Virus record (IMG/VR): IMGVR_UViG_3300025030_000131
Coordinates: 1-55,529 of that record
Origin: a virus
Direction: 5' to 3' (one strand)
DNA: 55,529 nt
In this document: positions 19,790 to 27,002 of the stretch, piece after piece
Position numbering within the stretch: position 1 is the first letter of the stretch
Layout of the letters: the number at the start of each line of letters is the position of its first letter
Position numbers and translations under genes: made by a program
The notes under the pieces: model-generated
The model's database searches: none
What the model saw: the letters and a program-made list of their open reading frames with translations, nothing else
What the model was told of the DNA's origin: nothing

Positions 19790-20128
19790 ATGACTACGCA
19801 CAATGCAAATACCTCAAACCCGCCTTATGTGGTTGGGGATATTCTTGCAGGGAAGAAAACAAACTACCCGCATCTGGATGCGGTTGGGGATGTTGGTATG
19901 CTGTGTGACAGGCAGGGGCGTCCTCTTGCACATTACATGGTAATCAGGCTATATCCTGACCCAGTCACCAATGAGGTTTTGTATGTTGATATTCAACTCA
20001 ATCAAACGCGAAACCCATACAAAGTAATACCCAATCCTAACGCGACGTGTGAAATCCATAAAGTATTATTTCCATGCGCTCAGTGCGCCGTCCTGGCGAA
20101 GGAAAACTATCAACAAAAAGACCCCTGA
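19790..20128 (+). CDS. Hypothetical protein
   Basis: 112 residues from ATG 19790, one base after the preceding stop, with AAGGGGCAAGG upstream. Soluble, with strands (GQPLAHYMVIRLYPDP-like, VLYVDIQLNQ) and a Cys/His-rich end (CEIHKVLFPCAQCAVLAKE) that might bind zinc. Last gene of the plus-strand operon. Confidence 0.6.
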   Translation: MTTHNANTSNPPYVVGDILAGKKTNYPHLDAVGDVGMLCDRQGRPLAHYMVIRLYPDPVTNEVLYVDIQLNQTRNPYKVIPNPNATCEIHKVLFPCAQCAVLAKENYQQKDP

Positions 20129-20150
20129 CCCATCAGGGGTCTTTTTGTTG
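20111..20150. terminator. Perfect 18-base-stem bidirectional terminator
   Basis: The arm at 20111-20128 (starting CAACAAAAAGACC) pairs perfectly with 20133-20150 around CCCA. A-tract on the left and T-tract on the right allow it to work on both strands. Confidence 0.85.
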
Positions 20151-20151
20151 T

Positions 20152-20168
20152 CTAAAACCGTGTATAAT
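20152..20168 (+). promoter_or_regulatory. Promoter-like element (shared -10 region)
   Basis: CTAAAACCGTGTATAAT, matching 16 bases at 3977 and 55437. -35 poor. Any transcript would be only about 120 bases, ending at the terminator 20255-20289; a 26-codon frame starts at 20176 but its ribosome-binding site is too close. Confidence 0.4.
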
Positions 20169-20254
20169 GAGGGTATGGAAACGCGCCCCTGTCCAAGCTA
20201 TAGCACGCCACCCGAAGCCTTGATTTCACATCCCGATCTCATGCTTCAAATATA

Positions 20255-20289
20255 AGCCCATCATCCGGCGCGGACGATGGGCTTTTTTG
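20255..20289. terminator. Terminator at the meeting point of the two strands
   Basis: AGCCCATC (20255-20262) pairs with GATGGGCT (20276-20283), inner TCC/GGA also pairs, six T residues follow on the plus strand. It also ends the minus-strand late operon, whose last gene stops at 20294. Confidence 0.8.
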
Positions 20290-20293
20290 TTAT

Positions 20294-20809
20294 CTACTTC
20301 TTGGCCGCCTTAGCCGCGGCAACTTTTGCATCATGGGCGGCAATGCTGTGAGACTTACCCACGAATGACCCACGCAGTACGTTTGCATAGAACTTCCTGG
20401 AAATCAGATCCGACATCCACACAAACAACGGCATAATCAATGCGCCGAAGTTGGCGAAGTCCTGCGCCAATTGATCGAGCCTGATGACTGCCAGCCATTC
20501 CGCGGCGTTAGGGAACCACAACGGAACGAAGTAGATAGCCAATGCCAGGATCAATATACTTGCCAGCCTCCAGTTTTGCGCGCTACCGTCAGGGAAGTAT
20601 TGGGGCAGGTACATCTTTCCCAACTGGATCAGGAATGACAGGGCTGATCCGACTCCCACCGAGGCCATAAGCGCGGTGAAGATCGAATTTAAAATGGCGA
20701 AGGGAGTCGGCTCTGCCGTCTCGGACAGTCCAAGCCCGACCTGGGCCGGCTGGATGAACAGGGCGGCAATGAACAGAACGATCACGATGGGTGTGAATAT
20801 CTTTGACAT
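20294..20809 (-). CDS. Membrane protein, possible holin
   Basis: 171 residues, start preceded by AAAGGAG (minus strand). Signal-like first helix (IFTPIVIVLFIAALFIQPA), then about three further hydrophobic segments (FTALMASVGVGSALSFLI, ASILILALAIYFVPLWF, NFGALIMPLFVWMSDLI) and a Lys/Ala-rich charged tail, the layout of many phage holins. As the last late gene, near the lysin genes, a holin role is reasonable but unproved. Confidence 0.5.
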   Translation of the reverse strand: MSKIFTPIVIVLFIAALFIQPAQVGLGLSETAEPTPFAILNSIFTALMASVGVGSALSFLIQLGKMYLPQYFPDGSAQNWRLASILILALAIYFVPLWFPNAAEWLAVIRLDQLAQDFANFGALIMPLFVWMSDLISRKFYANVLRGSFVGKSHSIAAHDAKVAAAKAAKK

Positions 20810-20845
20810 TTATTTTCTCCTTTTCTTTGACAGGCACATGCCTGT

Positions 20846-21778
20846 TTATAAATAACTTTTCACTGCTTCAACTACCTGCGACGGGCAAAATTCTTTTCCA
20901 ATGATCCTCCGCCTCCAGTCCATTATCATTTCATCCGATCTTCCCGCCGCCCTGATTAGTCCGAGTGTATCATCTACCGCAAGGATGTCCAATGGATACA
21001 TGAGTATATCCCTGTATTTCTCCCACGAACTGACGAACTTGAACGTGTCCTCGCTTCCGCCGTTCCGTGGTGGGGTATCCTCACTCATCATCAGGGTGGG
21101 AATTCCCAATGCCACGCTGGTATAGGCGTAGGTCTGGTGCCCTACAACCAGGTCGGCCCGCCGTGCATGTTCAAAATTCAGGTTTGTTTTTCCTTCAATA
21201 TAGGTTACATATCGTTCTTTTGTCAGGCCGTTTCCCTCGATTCCCCGTATATAACGCACGGTCAATACTATGTCCCCATTTTTGGCTAGTTTCAACAATC
21301 TGGAAAAGGTTGCTGCGTTGATGTCTTTGTCTAGTTTTGAAAGGAATCCGCTGCGGGTGGGATGGATCGGCGCGAATAAAATTTTGTGTGGCTTTTCACA
21401 GGGCTTGAAAGACTCTATGGGTGAGTACGACCAGCCCGCCACATGCAGGGGCTTGGAATAGCCGTAGGCACGCAGTATATCTACGTGCCCATCCGCTGCT
21501 ACAAATTGGGCGGTTGTATATGGGGAGGACGGGAATAATCCATCCCAGGCGATCCCCGGCCTTGCGGCATGGGGATAGATGAATAACCTTGATGCGCCTG
21601 TTTTTAGTTTTGGGATGAGCGTATTTACCCTGCCCGGATTATCTATGTCAATCAGGATGATCTGGGCCTGGGATGCCGCGACGTTACGAAAGCCGGCATC
21701 ATTCAAGGCTTTGACATAGGCAGAACCCTTGCCTTGATGATTGTAGCAAAAAACACTTCCATCCTTGATGTTATTCAT
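20846..21778 (-). CDS. Glycosyltransferase-like protein (CDP-glycerol transferase/epimerase-like fold)
   Basis: 310 residues from ATG 21778, one base after the preceding stop. GSVFCYNHQGKGSAYVKAL, the middle HKILFAPIHPTRSGFL and the C-terminal block HARRADLVVGHQTYAYTSVA followed by LGIPTLMM resemble two-domain GT-B enzymes, especially CDP-glycerol glycerophosphotransferases and related sugar enzymes whose C-terminal domain binds the nucleotide donor. It may modify phage tail proteins or the cell surface together with the next gene. Substrate cannot be read from the sequence. Confidence 0.55.
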   Translation of the reverse strand: MNNIKDGSVFCYNHQGKGSAYVKALNDAGFRNVAASQAQIILIDIDNPGRVNTLIPKLKTGASRLFIYPHAARPGIAWDGLFPSSPYTTAQFVAADGHVDILRAYGYSKPLHVAGWSYSPIESFKPCEKPHKILFAPIHPTRSGFLSKLDKDINAATFSRLLKLAKNGDIVLTVRYIRGIEGNGLTKERYVTYIEGKTNLNFEHARRADLVVGHQTYAYTSVALGIPTLMMSEDTPPRNGGSEDTFKFVSSWEKYRDILMYPLDILAVDDTLGLIRAAGRSDEMIMDWRRRIIGKEFCPSQVVEAVKSYL

Positions 21779-21779
21779 T

Positions 21780-22541
21780 TTATTGCATTCCCATTCTGGA
21801 TAACAGCCCATCTGAATGATCCACCCATTCGAGACCCACCTTGTCCATCTGTGGTTTGATGGCAAGCAAGAATTGCGCTGTCTCGATCCAAAACCACATG
21901 GTATTCACTCCAAGATGCTCTGTAAAGTTCTTGGGCTTGAAATATACGTTCGGCTGATAGGATGGATATTTATAGGCATGATGATCCTGTCCTTCACGGA
22001 ATTGCAGATCATATCCTATGGTATGCACTTGTTTGCATCCCAGGATGCCTGCATGATGAAGCAGTTGCAGCCCAACAGTTCCCACGGCGAGTTTTAGCTC
22101 TCCGATGGCATCTTTATTTTTCATTGGGGAACCTTTGATATAGCCGGCACCATAATGGCGAAACGAGAAGTCTTCCGGCACGGCATCCGGTTCGAACATG
22201 GGCCGCTTTGAGACAGAGATTACATTATCTAGATTCTTCAAAAGCTCGACGCTTTTCCTGAACACAAGCCGAACTTTCGGGCCGGTACGATTGAGCATTT
22301 CCATCATGGCCTTGCCATAGGAATCACCTTTACGGGCAAGGCTGGCAGACCTTCGCATGTTCTCGATGCACATCCAATAATCCAAATCAGGGATCATGGA
22401 ATTTACCCCATTTGCACCCAAGACAACATCAGGCTTGATCTTGTCTGCCAATTCCTTCCAACCCAAAGCAGACGGCCCTCCCAAGACTATTAATGCGGCT
22501 TTGTTGTGAAACTTCCCAACATGTTCATTTATGTCATTCAT
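21780..22541 (-). CDS. DUF115/MAF-type protein (motility-accessory or MptE-like)
   Basis: 253 residues. ALIVLGGPSALGW (about 16-28) is a glycine-rich nucleotide-binding start; VVLGANGVNSMIPDLDYWM and KQVHTIGYDLQFREGQDHHAY match the DUF115 pattern, whose members include glycosyl-transfer-associated flagellin modification proteins and a pterin pyrophosphokinase. Immediately precedes a glycosyltransferase-like gene; the pair could decorate virions or the host surface. Confidence 0.55.
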   Translation of the reverse strand: MNDINEHVGKFHNKAALIVLGGPSALGWKELADKIKPDVVLGANGVNSMIPDLDYWMCIENMRRSASLARKGDSYGKAMMEMLNRTGPKVRLVFRKSVELLKNLDNVISVSKRPMFEPDAVPEDFSFRHYGAGYIKGSPMKNKDAIGELKLAVGTVGLQLLHHAGILGCKQVHTIGYDLQFREGQDHHAYKYPSYQPNVYFKPKNFTEHLGVNTMWFWIETAQFLLAIKPQMDKVGLEWVDHSDGLLSRMGMQ

Positions 22542-22548
22542 TCGAGTC

Positions 22549-22914
22549 CTATCTCAGCCAGAATGTTGCATATAGACTTAAAATTAGTCCTATTATCGAA
22601 AAGAAAAACGAAGCACCTGTGAAAAAGAGTCCAACCCAAACAAGCCACGTTGCCGCTTTACTCTCTGCAATGGCCTTATAAGTGTTTAGTTCGTCAAGCG
22701 ACTTATCAATAGATTCAAATTTCACAGCAACCTCAGCGCGTGTAGGTGACTTGGCGGATTGTTCACGCAATGCTTCTCGAAATTCATTCATAGAATCAAG
22801 CCGTTTTTCCATTGAGAGACGCGCCTGTTCAATACGAATGTTCAATTCATCCAATTTTGAGTCGTTATAAGCCTTCATTGACTCAAAAGACCATATCTCT
22901 TTTTGTTTGTCCAT
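22549..22914 (-). CDS. Coiled-coil membrane protein (lysis-related candidate)
   Basis: 121 residues: a charged helical coiled coil (about 1-85) and a C-terminal hydrophobic hairpin (ATWLVWVGLFFTGASFFFSI then IGLILSLYATFWL). Next to a similar coiled-coil membrane protein and the GH25 lysin, so perhaps a holin or spanin-like helper. No family recognised. Confidence 0.55.
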   Translation of the reverse strand: MDKQKEIWSFESMKAYNDSKLDELNIRIEQARLSMEKRLDSMNEFREALREQSAKSPTRAEVAVKFESIDKSLDELNTYKAIAESKAATWLVWVGLFFTGASFFFSIIGLILSLYATFWLR

Positions 22915-22926
22915 CTAGCTTTTTTC

Positions 22927-23250
22927 CTAATTGCTGTTCTCTACCAAGTTCTTGAGCAGGGGTAGAACCTGTATTATGGTGATAATCGTGGTTATAGCAA
23001 CTGCAACAAACTGACCAATAAAAGTGATGGCAAGAGTTGTCACCCAGAACCTTATGGACTTCATGAATTCGGTCAATACGTGAACATCCTCTTTTAGAGG
23101 TGCATTGCCGCCACTGCCGCGTATCAATATATCATCATGCTCTTTGGTAAGTGTTTTCACAAAACCCACCTCGGACGCCAAACTCCTGACCGTTGCAACA
23201 AGGTCAATTATGTCTTTTTCAAGCTGATCTAAACGCTCTGAGCTTTTCAT
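22927..23250 (-). CDS. Coiled-coil membrane protein (lysis-related candidate)
   Basis: 107 residues; N-terminal coiled coil (SERLDQLEKDIIDLVATVRSL) and one long hydrophobic segment near residues 68-95 (FWVTTLAITFIGQFVAVAIT). Reminiscent of small haemolysin XhlA-like lysis proteins, which have a coiled coil followed by a membrane helix. With the gene at 22549 it may form a two-part membrane lesion. Confidence 0.55.
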   Translation of the reverse strand: MKSSERLDQLEKDIIDLVATVRSLASEVGFVKTLTKEHDDILIRGSGGNAPLKEDVHVLTEFMKSIRFWVTTLAITFIGQFVAVAITTIITIIQVLPLLKNLVENSN

Positions 23251-23294
23251 AAGGTTCTTTTTGTTTACCTAATACCTTTCCGGGACATAAAGAC

Positions 23295-24233
23295 TCAATA
23301 GATGGGTAAATTGTAGGGACTGTACCTTGCGCCGTTATCTACTAACTTGATTGATCTCTTTTCAATGTACGAAATCCCATCTCGCGTTCCATAGGGATAG
23401 GGAGTACCCAACTTGGGAAAATTATACGGAGGAAGCAAGTCAAGACATGCTTCTAATTGCGGCCATCCCGAAATTACCCAGGTTCCATTGGGAAGTTTTA
23501 CCGTTGTTTGCTCGGTAGCCCAATGCAATCTCCAGGGTTCTTGAAGTGCCTGTTCATACGTCGGCGGAGATTTGGAAAAGTTATAAGTTTCGACTGCCCA
23601 ATACTTATCATCAGTTCCAAGAAGTCTGACCAGATTGTTTCGCAGGACAATCGCGCAATTCCACTGATACGGGTCTTGTCCAGGATTACGATTTGTGACA
23701 GCATCGAACCTATTACGCTCTACAGGATGTCCGTCTGTAATCGCACGGGATATTTTAATAAAATCACCATACGCAAACATAAGGCTGCCCGGTGTAAATT
23801 TCGCATAGATCGTACCGTACTTATCATACCGTTCACGTTCCTCCCACGGAATGCGAGTTTCGACTTTTACTTTATCAATGATCTTTTCAGTATAGAAATA
23901 CTCTATCTTTCCACGAGGCAAACGACCCTCTGTTACGTGATCGAATAAACCATGAAGCCATCCATGCCACACGGGAGGAAGGTTTATGTATTCGTAATTC
24001 TGACCTTCAAACTTTGGGCGACCCTTTTCAGTGGCAGGCACTGCATAGTCGGGAAATGTATTGCCTCCAGCTATTTGCCGGGGCTGATAATCGTATTCTA
24101 TACTTTCGTAATCAGGCAACACAATCCCATACCGCTTACCATCAGCAGGTACTGTCAACCCGGTATCCCTGCGGACAAACTCTACGGGCGGTTGCTTGTC
24201 CCCTGCAAAGAGTCTTACCCTGATCTGAACCAT
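23295..24233 (-). CDS. Hypothetical protein next to the endolysin
   Basis: 312 residues, starting inside the end of the lysin gene (19-base overlap). Rich in Tyr, Pro and Trp (NLPPVWHGWLHGLFDHV, RIPWEERERYDKYGTIYAKF, KLGTPYPYGTRDG). Not recognised. The overlap and position suggest that it acts with the lysin or binds the cell wall. Confidence 0.6.
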   Translation of the reverse strand: MVQIRVRLFAGDKQPPVEFVRRDTGLTVPADGKRYGIVLPDYESIEYDYQPRQIAGGNTFPDYAVPATEKGRPKFEGQNYEYINLPPVWHGWLHGLFDHVTEGRLPRGKIEYFYTEKIIDKVKVETRIPWEERERYDKYGTIYAKFTPGSLMFAYGDFIKISRAITDGHPVERNRFDAVTNRNPGQDPYQWNCAIVLRNNLVRLLGTDDKYWAVETYNFSKSPPTYEQALQEPWRLHWATEQTTVKLPNGTWVISGWPQLEACLDLLPPYNFPKLGTPYPYGTRDGISYIEKRSIKLVDNGARYSPYNLPIY

Positions 24234-25405
24234 TGTACATCCGGGTTTATGCCGTCACCTACAAATACCTCAACTTTGGTTGTGGGGTTTGGGTTCATGA
24301 CTCTGACACGCAGGACTTCCTCACCATTCACCAAGACAAACTTCTGAGTAAACTCAATCTCTCGAAACTCCTTGATGGGTTCTTCAACTGGTGGGGGTTC
24401 GGGGGTTGGTTCTGGTTCTGGTGTGGGGGGTGGCTCAGTTCCAGGCGGTTCAATCTCATTACTCAAAATCAAGTTGGCTGTTGTGACTTTACAAGGTTTT
24501 GCCAACGGGACTTTTGTTTTATCAGCTTTGTAGTAGTGGGAGAAATTTATAATATCCGTCCCTGCTACACTTTTTTCACCATATACGTACTGTCCGCCGA
24601 AGAGAGTTGCCAGTTGAGCACTCCCATCCATTGGCTTAATGTTGCTCTGTGTTCCTGCTTTTGCTACACCTTTCATGGTTGCCTCCGCAAACATTCTAAT
24701 TTTTATTCCCTGCCCAATAGCAGGGTTGGATAACATAAATCTCTTACGAAATTCCTCTTCATTTCCGTTGAAATAACTCAGGTCAATGTTTCCACTGGCT
24801 ACACCGTAATCTGCACCAATTCCATTGTCCGTATATTGCCACAATGTCCAGTCAGTCCAGGGCTTTGGGATTAGCGGCTTGGACACTCCGTAGTTTGCAA
24901 TCCATAAATCATACTGTTTGAAATAATCCAGTGATGCCGCAGGTATGCTTACTCCAATTGTATTCTCGAACCACCAATAATAGCCAGTATAGATAAGGAT
25001 TTCCTTGCCTGGCAAAAGTTGTTTGAGACGTTCAATAAAAGTGTACCAGTTCTCCCATCCTTGATATAGACCATTATAGTTCTCTTCAAGGTCTACAAAC
25101 AGGGGCAACTCTCCCGAGTCATCACCAAGCAGACTCACCCACAGCTCCGCTTGACGTTTTGGTTCGGCCCGACTGTCAAAGAACCAGTATGAGCCTCGAT
25201 ACATTCCTGCCCGCTTTGCATTTGTCCATGAGACACTAAACATCCTGTCAGGCCAAAGGTTCTGTCCAGCACGAATGATGACAGCGGGAGTCATGGTTCG
25301 CATCCTGGAAAAGTCAATATATTGAGTGACTTCTCGAAGCGTCAAATCCTTGAACTTATATTGATAAAACGAAACATCAGGTCCGATTATTTTTGTATTA
25401 GGCAT
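24215..25405 (-). CDS. GH25-family endolysin (muramidase)
   Basis: 396 residues. The N-terminal 210 residues fit glycoside hydrolase family 25: GPDVSFYQYKF (first catalytic Asp), AVIIRAGQNLWPD, GSYWFFDSRAEPKRQAELWV, PLFVDLEENYNG (acidic DLE pair), then ILIYTGYYWW and WTLWQYTDNGIGADYGVASG. It cleaves the beta-1,4 bonds of peptidoglycan glycan chains. A middle part of about 80 residues is unassigned; a Pro/Glu-rich linker (PPPTPEPEPTPEPPP) leads to a short C-terminal beta domain that may bind the wall. Confidence 0.9.
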   Translation of the reverse strand: MPNTKIIGPDVSFYQYKFKDLTLREVTQYIDFSRMRTMTPAVIIRAGQNLWPDRMFSVSWTNAKRAGMYRGSYWFFDSRAEPKRQAELWVSLLGDDSGELPLFVDLEENYNGLYQGWENWYTFIERLKQLLPGKEILIYTGYYWWFENTIGVSIPAASLDYFKQYDLWIANYGVSKPLIPKPWTDWTLWQYTDNGIGADYGVASGNIDLSYFNGNEEEFRKRFMLSNPAIGQGIKIRMFAEATMKGVAKAGTQSNIKPMDGSAQLATLFGGQYVYGEKSVAGTDIINFSHYYKADKTKVPLAKPCKVTTANLILSNEIEPPGTEPPPTPEPEPTPEPPPVEEPIKEFREIEFTQKFVLVNGEEVLRVRVMNPNPTTKVEVFVGDGINPDVQWFRSG

Positions 25406-25544
25406 AGCCTATCCTCTTTAGTATGGCAACAATGACTGCTTTCAGTTCATCAACCGTCTTGGCAGCATCAACCTGCGCAAGCAGGGACACTGGCGTTGGC
25501 AGCACTTTGTCCGACGGTTTGGTTTTACCGATCTTTTTTGTCAT
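25398..25544 (-). CDS. Small helical hypothetical protein
   Basis: 48 residues from ATG 25544, which shares one base with the stop of the upstream gene (TGATG); its end overlaps the lysin start by 8 bases. Basic head (MTKKIGKTKPSDK) and one amphipathic helix (VDELKAVIVAILKRIG). Confidence 0.55.
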   Translation of the reverse strand: MTKKIGKTKPSDKVLPTPVSLLAQVDAAKTVDELKAVIVAILKRIGYA

Positions 25545-25816
25545 CACATACTCTCCACCAGTGACGGCACGCCGTTAATGTATGAAATGTAATACCGGCC
25601 GCTCTCGCTATAGATAGCCTTCGCCACGTCATTCCCCAGCACCGGGCTTGTGTTTTCGTCCAGATTAAAGACACCGTGGCTGGTTGGCGGGTTGTCGTAT
25701 TTACCGCCTGGTAAAACGTTGAGAAAGCCATCGGTTTCAAATGTGTCTGCGTTCAAACATACACCGACCTGAAAACGCATTAGCCTCCCCGAAGTTTTAT
25801 CGAAAATGACAATCAT
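25544..25816 (-). CDS. Small hypothetical phage protein
   Basis: 90 residues, overlapping the upstream stop by 4 bases (ATGA). Strand-rich (MIVIFDKTSGRLMRFQVGV, YYISYINGVPSLVESM) with LGNDVAKAIYSESG. Often small beta proteins of this kind lie near tail fibres; function unknown. Confidence 0.6.
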   Translation of the reverse strand: MIVIFDKTSGRLMRFQVGVCLNADTFETDGFLNVLPGGKYDNPPTSHGVFNLDENTSPVLGNDVAKAIYSESGRYYISYINGVPSLVESM

Positions 25817-26130
25817 TCTTTGCTCCTATTCTGTGCAGCCAGCCACCCACCGAGCGCCACTGCGCCGCCGCTGAAAGCCAAGCCATATATAATTGCCTGC
25901 GCCGTGATTCCATGTAGAATAACGGCAATACCAACACCAGCCCAAACCGAAACACAGACAACGCACGTCACGCCGAGAGACGCCCATCTTCGGAAAAATG
26001 ATAATTCTTCGGGCGGGGTGTTTTGCTTGGTAATCCAATACCGAAACGGCGCAGAGATCATGTCTTGTCCTATGATTTGCGCCAGACGATAAGTCGCTAA
26101 AATCCCGACCAGTAGTATTACGATGTTCAT
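25813..26130 (-). CDS. DUF1360-like membrane protein
   Basis: 105 residues from ATG 26130, overlapping the stop of the RT remnant as ATGA. LVGILATYRLAQIIGQDMISAPFRYWI is the DUF1360 pattern, followed by a RRWASLGVTCVVCVSVWAGVG helix and a third helix near the end. Small membrane proteins of this family are common in phage lysis and tail regions. The intact ATGA coupling shows that the end of the RT gene is undisturbed. Confidence 0.65.
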   Translation of the reverse strand: MNIVILLVGILATYRLAQIIGQDMISAPFRYWITKQNTPPEELSFFRRWASLGVTCVVCVSVWAGVGIAVILHGITAQAIIYGLAFSGGAVALGGWLAAQNRSKE

Positions 26131-26450
26131 TTCACGCTCCATTTCACATTGTTGAATAAGGATTGGCGAAGGCGCCACGTCTGCGCATAACTTGCGTGTG
26201 CTACCCACGATTTTAGGTGCCTTCTTACTGTCGCCGCATCCTTGCGGCCAATGCGATACAAGTAAGCTAATTGATGCACCATACGTGCGGCTCGGATCAC
26301 ATTGCGACGCGTCAGTCGGCGAACTCCAGGTCGTAACACTCGAAACCCAAGCCAATTGATGCCGGCGCTAACCGGGCTCAATATTGTACGAGTGGGGTTG
26401 AGGGTAAGACCTAATCCATGCAAGAAAATTACTATGGCTTCCCGCCACAG
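26127..26450 (-). pseudogene. Reverse transcriptase of the DGR, C-terminal remnant only
   Basis: From about 26450 the minus strand reads QLALWREAIVIFLHGLGL, LNPTRTILSPVSAGINWLGF, RVLRPGVRRLTRRNVIRAAR and SWVAHASYAQTWRLRQSLF: the end of the palm and the thumb region of a DGR-type reverse transcriptase (about 100 residues). The fingers and palm with the catalytic YxDD box, some 230-270 residues, are absent. In the same frame a stop lies at 26511-26513 inside the template repeat, and only a TTG (26423) could serve as start. Homology begins right where the TR/VR match ends (26456), so one deletion seems to have removed the 3' end of the template region and the RT N-terminus. Confidence 0.8.
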
Positions 26451-26455
26451 TGCAA

Positions 26456-26551
26456 GTTGCTGTTGGCGTTCCGCGGCGAGTTGTTGCCGTTGACCGTCCA
26501 GCCACCCGCGTTAGTCGAGTTGTTCCAGTTGCCGCCGCGGAGGAGGGCGCG
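26456..26551 (-). repeat. DGR template repeat (TR)
   Basis: 96 bases matching the variable repeat 27027-27122 except for 11 substitutions, every one at an adenine of the TR (minus strand, coding sense). The TR contains 23 adenines; the other 73 positions are all conserved. It lies between the Avd-like gene and the RT remnant, the standard DGR position. Confidence 0.95.
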
Positions 26552-26568
26552 TAAGGTCCTGACCCCAG

Positions 26569-26952
26569 TCATACAGCATGCTCCAGGTAATAGTTGTGTG
26601 GAACGCTTTTATCAAGCGTGGCCCTCAACCATCCCCAAAGCAGCCGACCGACTTCGTCTAATAGTCCGGCGGCGTATTCATATTGCCGGAAGGCAATGTA
26701 CTTAAGCTCCATCGCCAGGCGAATAAGCGTTTTTAGTTGTCTCAACTTCACGACCAGGTCAGCCAGTGTGGCGGTTTTGCTTTGTTCTGCGTTGGCTTGT
26801 ATTGCGCCCAACATGATATCTGTCGCCAGTTTCTGTGTTTGCTCACCCAGCACGTAACGTTGAGTTTTGGGGTAGTTGGCAACAATAGGATAGAGCCATT
26901 TACAAAACTGATACAACCGATCATGAATGATGAGATGTTGTTTTTCTGCCAT
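26569..26952 (-). CDS. avd: Avd-like DGR accessory protein
   Basis: 127 residues, all-helical: LIIHDRLYQFCKWLYPIV, TDIMLGAIQANAEQ, LVVKLRQLKTLIRLAMELKY and YEYAAGLLDEVGRLLWGWLR form four helices as in the four-helix-bundle Avd protein, a basic pentamer that binds the reverse transcriptase and template RNA and is needed for mutagenic retrohoming. Length (about 125) is usual. Position between variable protein and template repeat is also usual. Confidence 0.85.
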   Translation of the reverse strand: MAEKQHLIIHDRLYQFCKWLYPIVANYPKTQRYVLGEQTQKLATDIMLGAIQANAEQSKTATLADLVVKLRQLKTLIRLAMELKYIAFRQYEYAAGLLDEVGRLLWGWLRATLDKSVPHNYYLEHAV

Positions 26953-27002
26953 TGTTTAAGTCCAGATTACGGATTGTCAGATTACAGATTTCAGGAGAGA
27001 AA

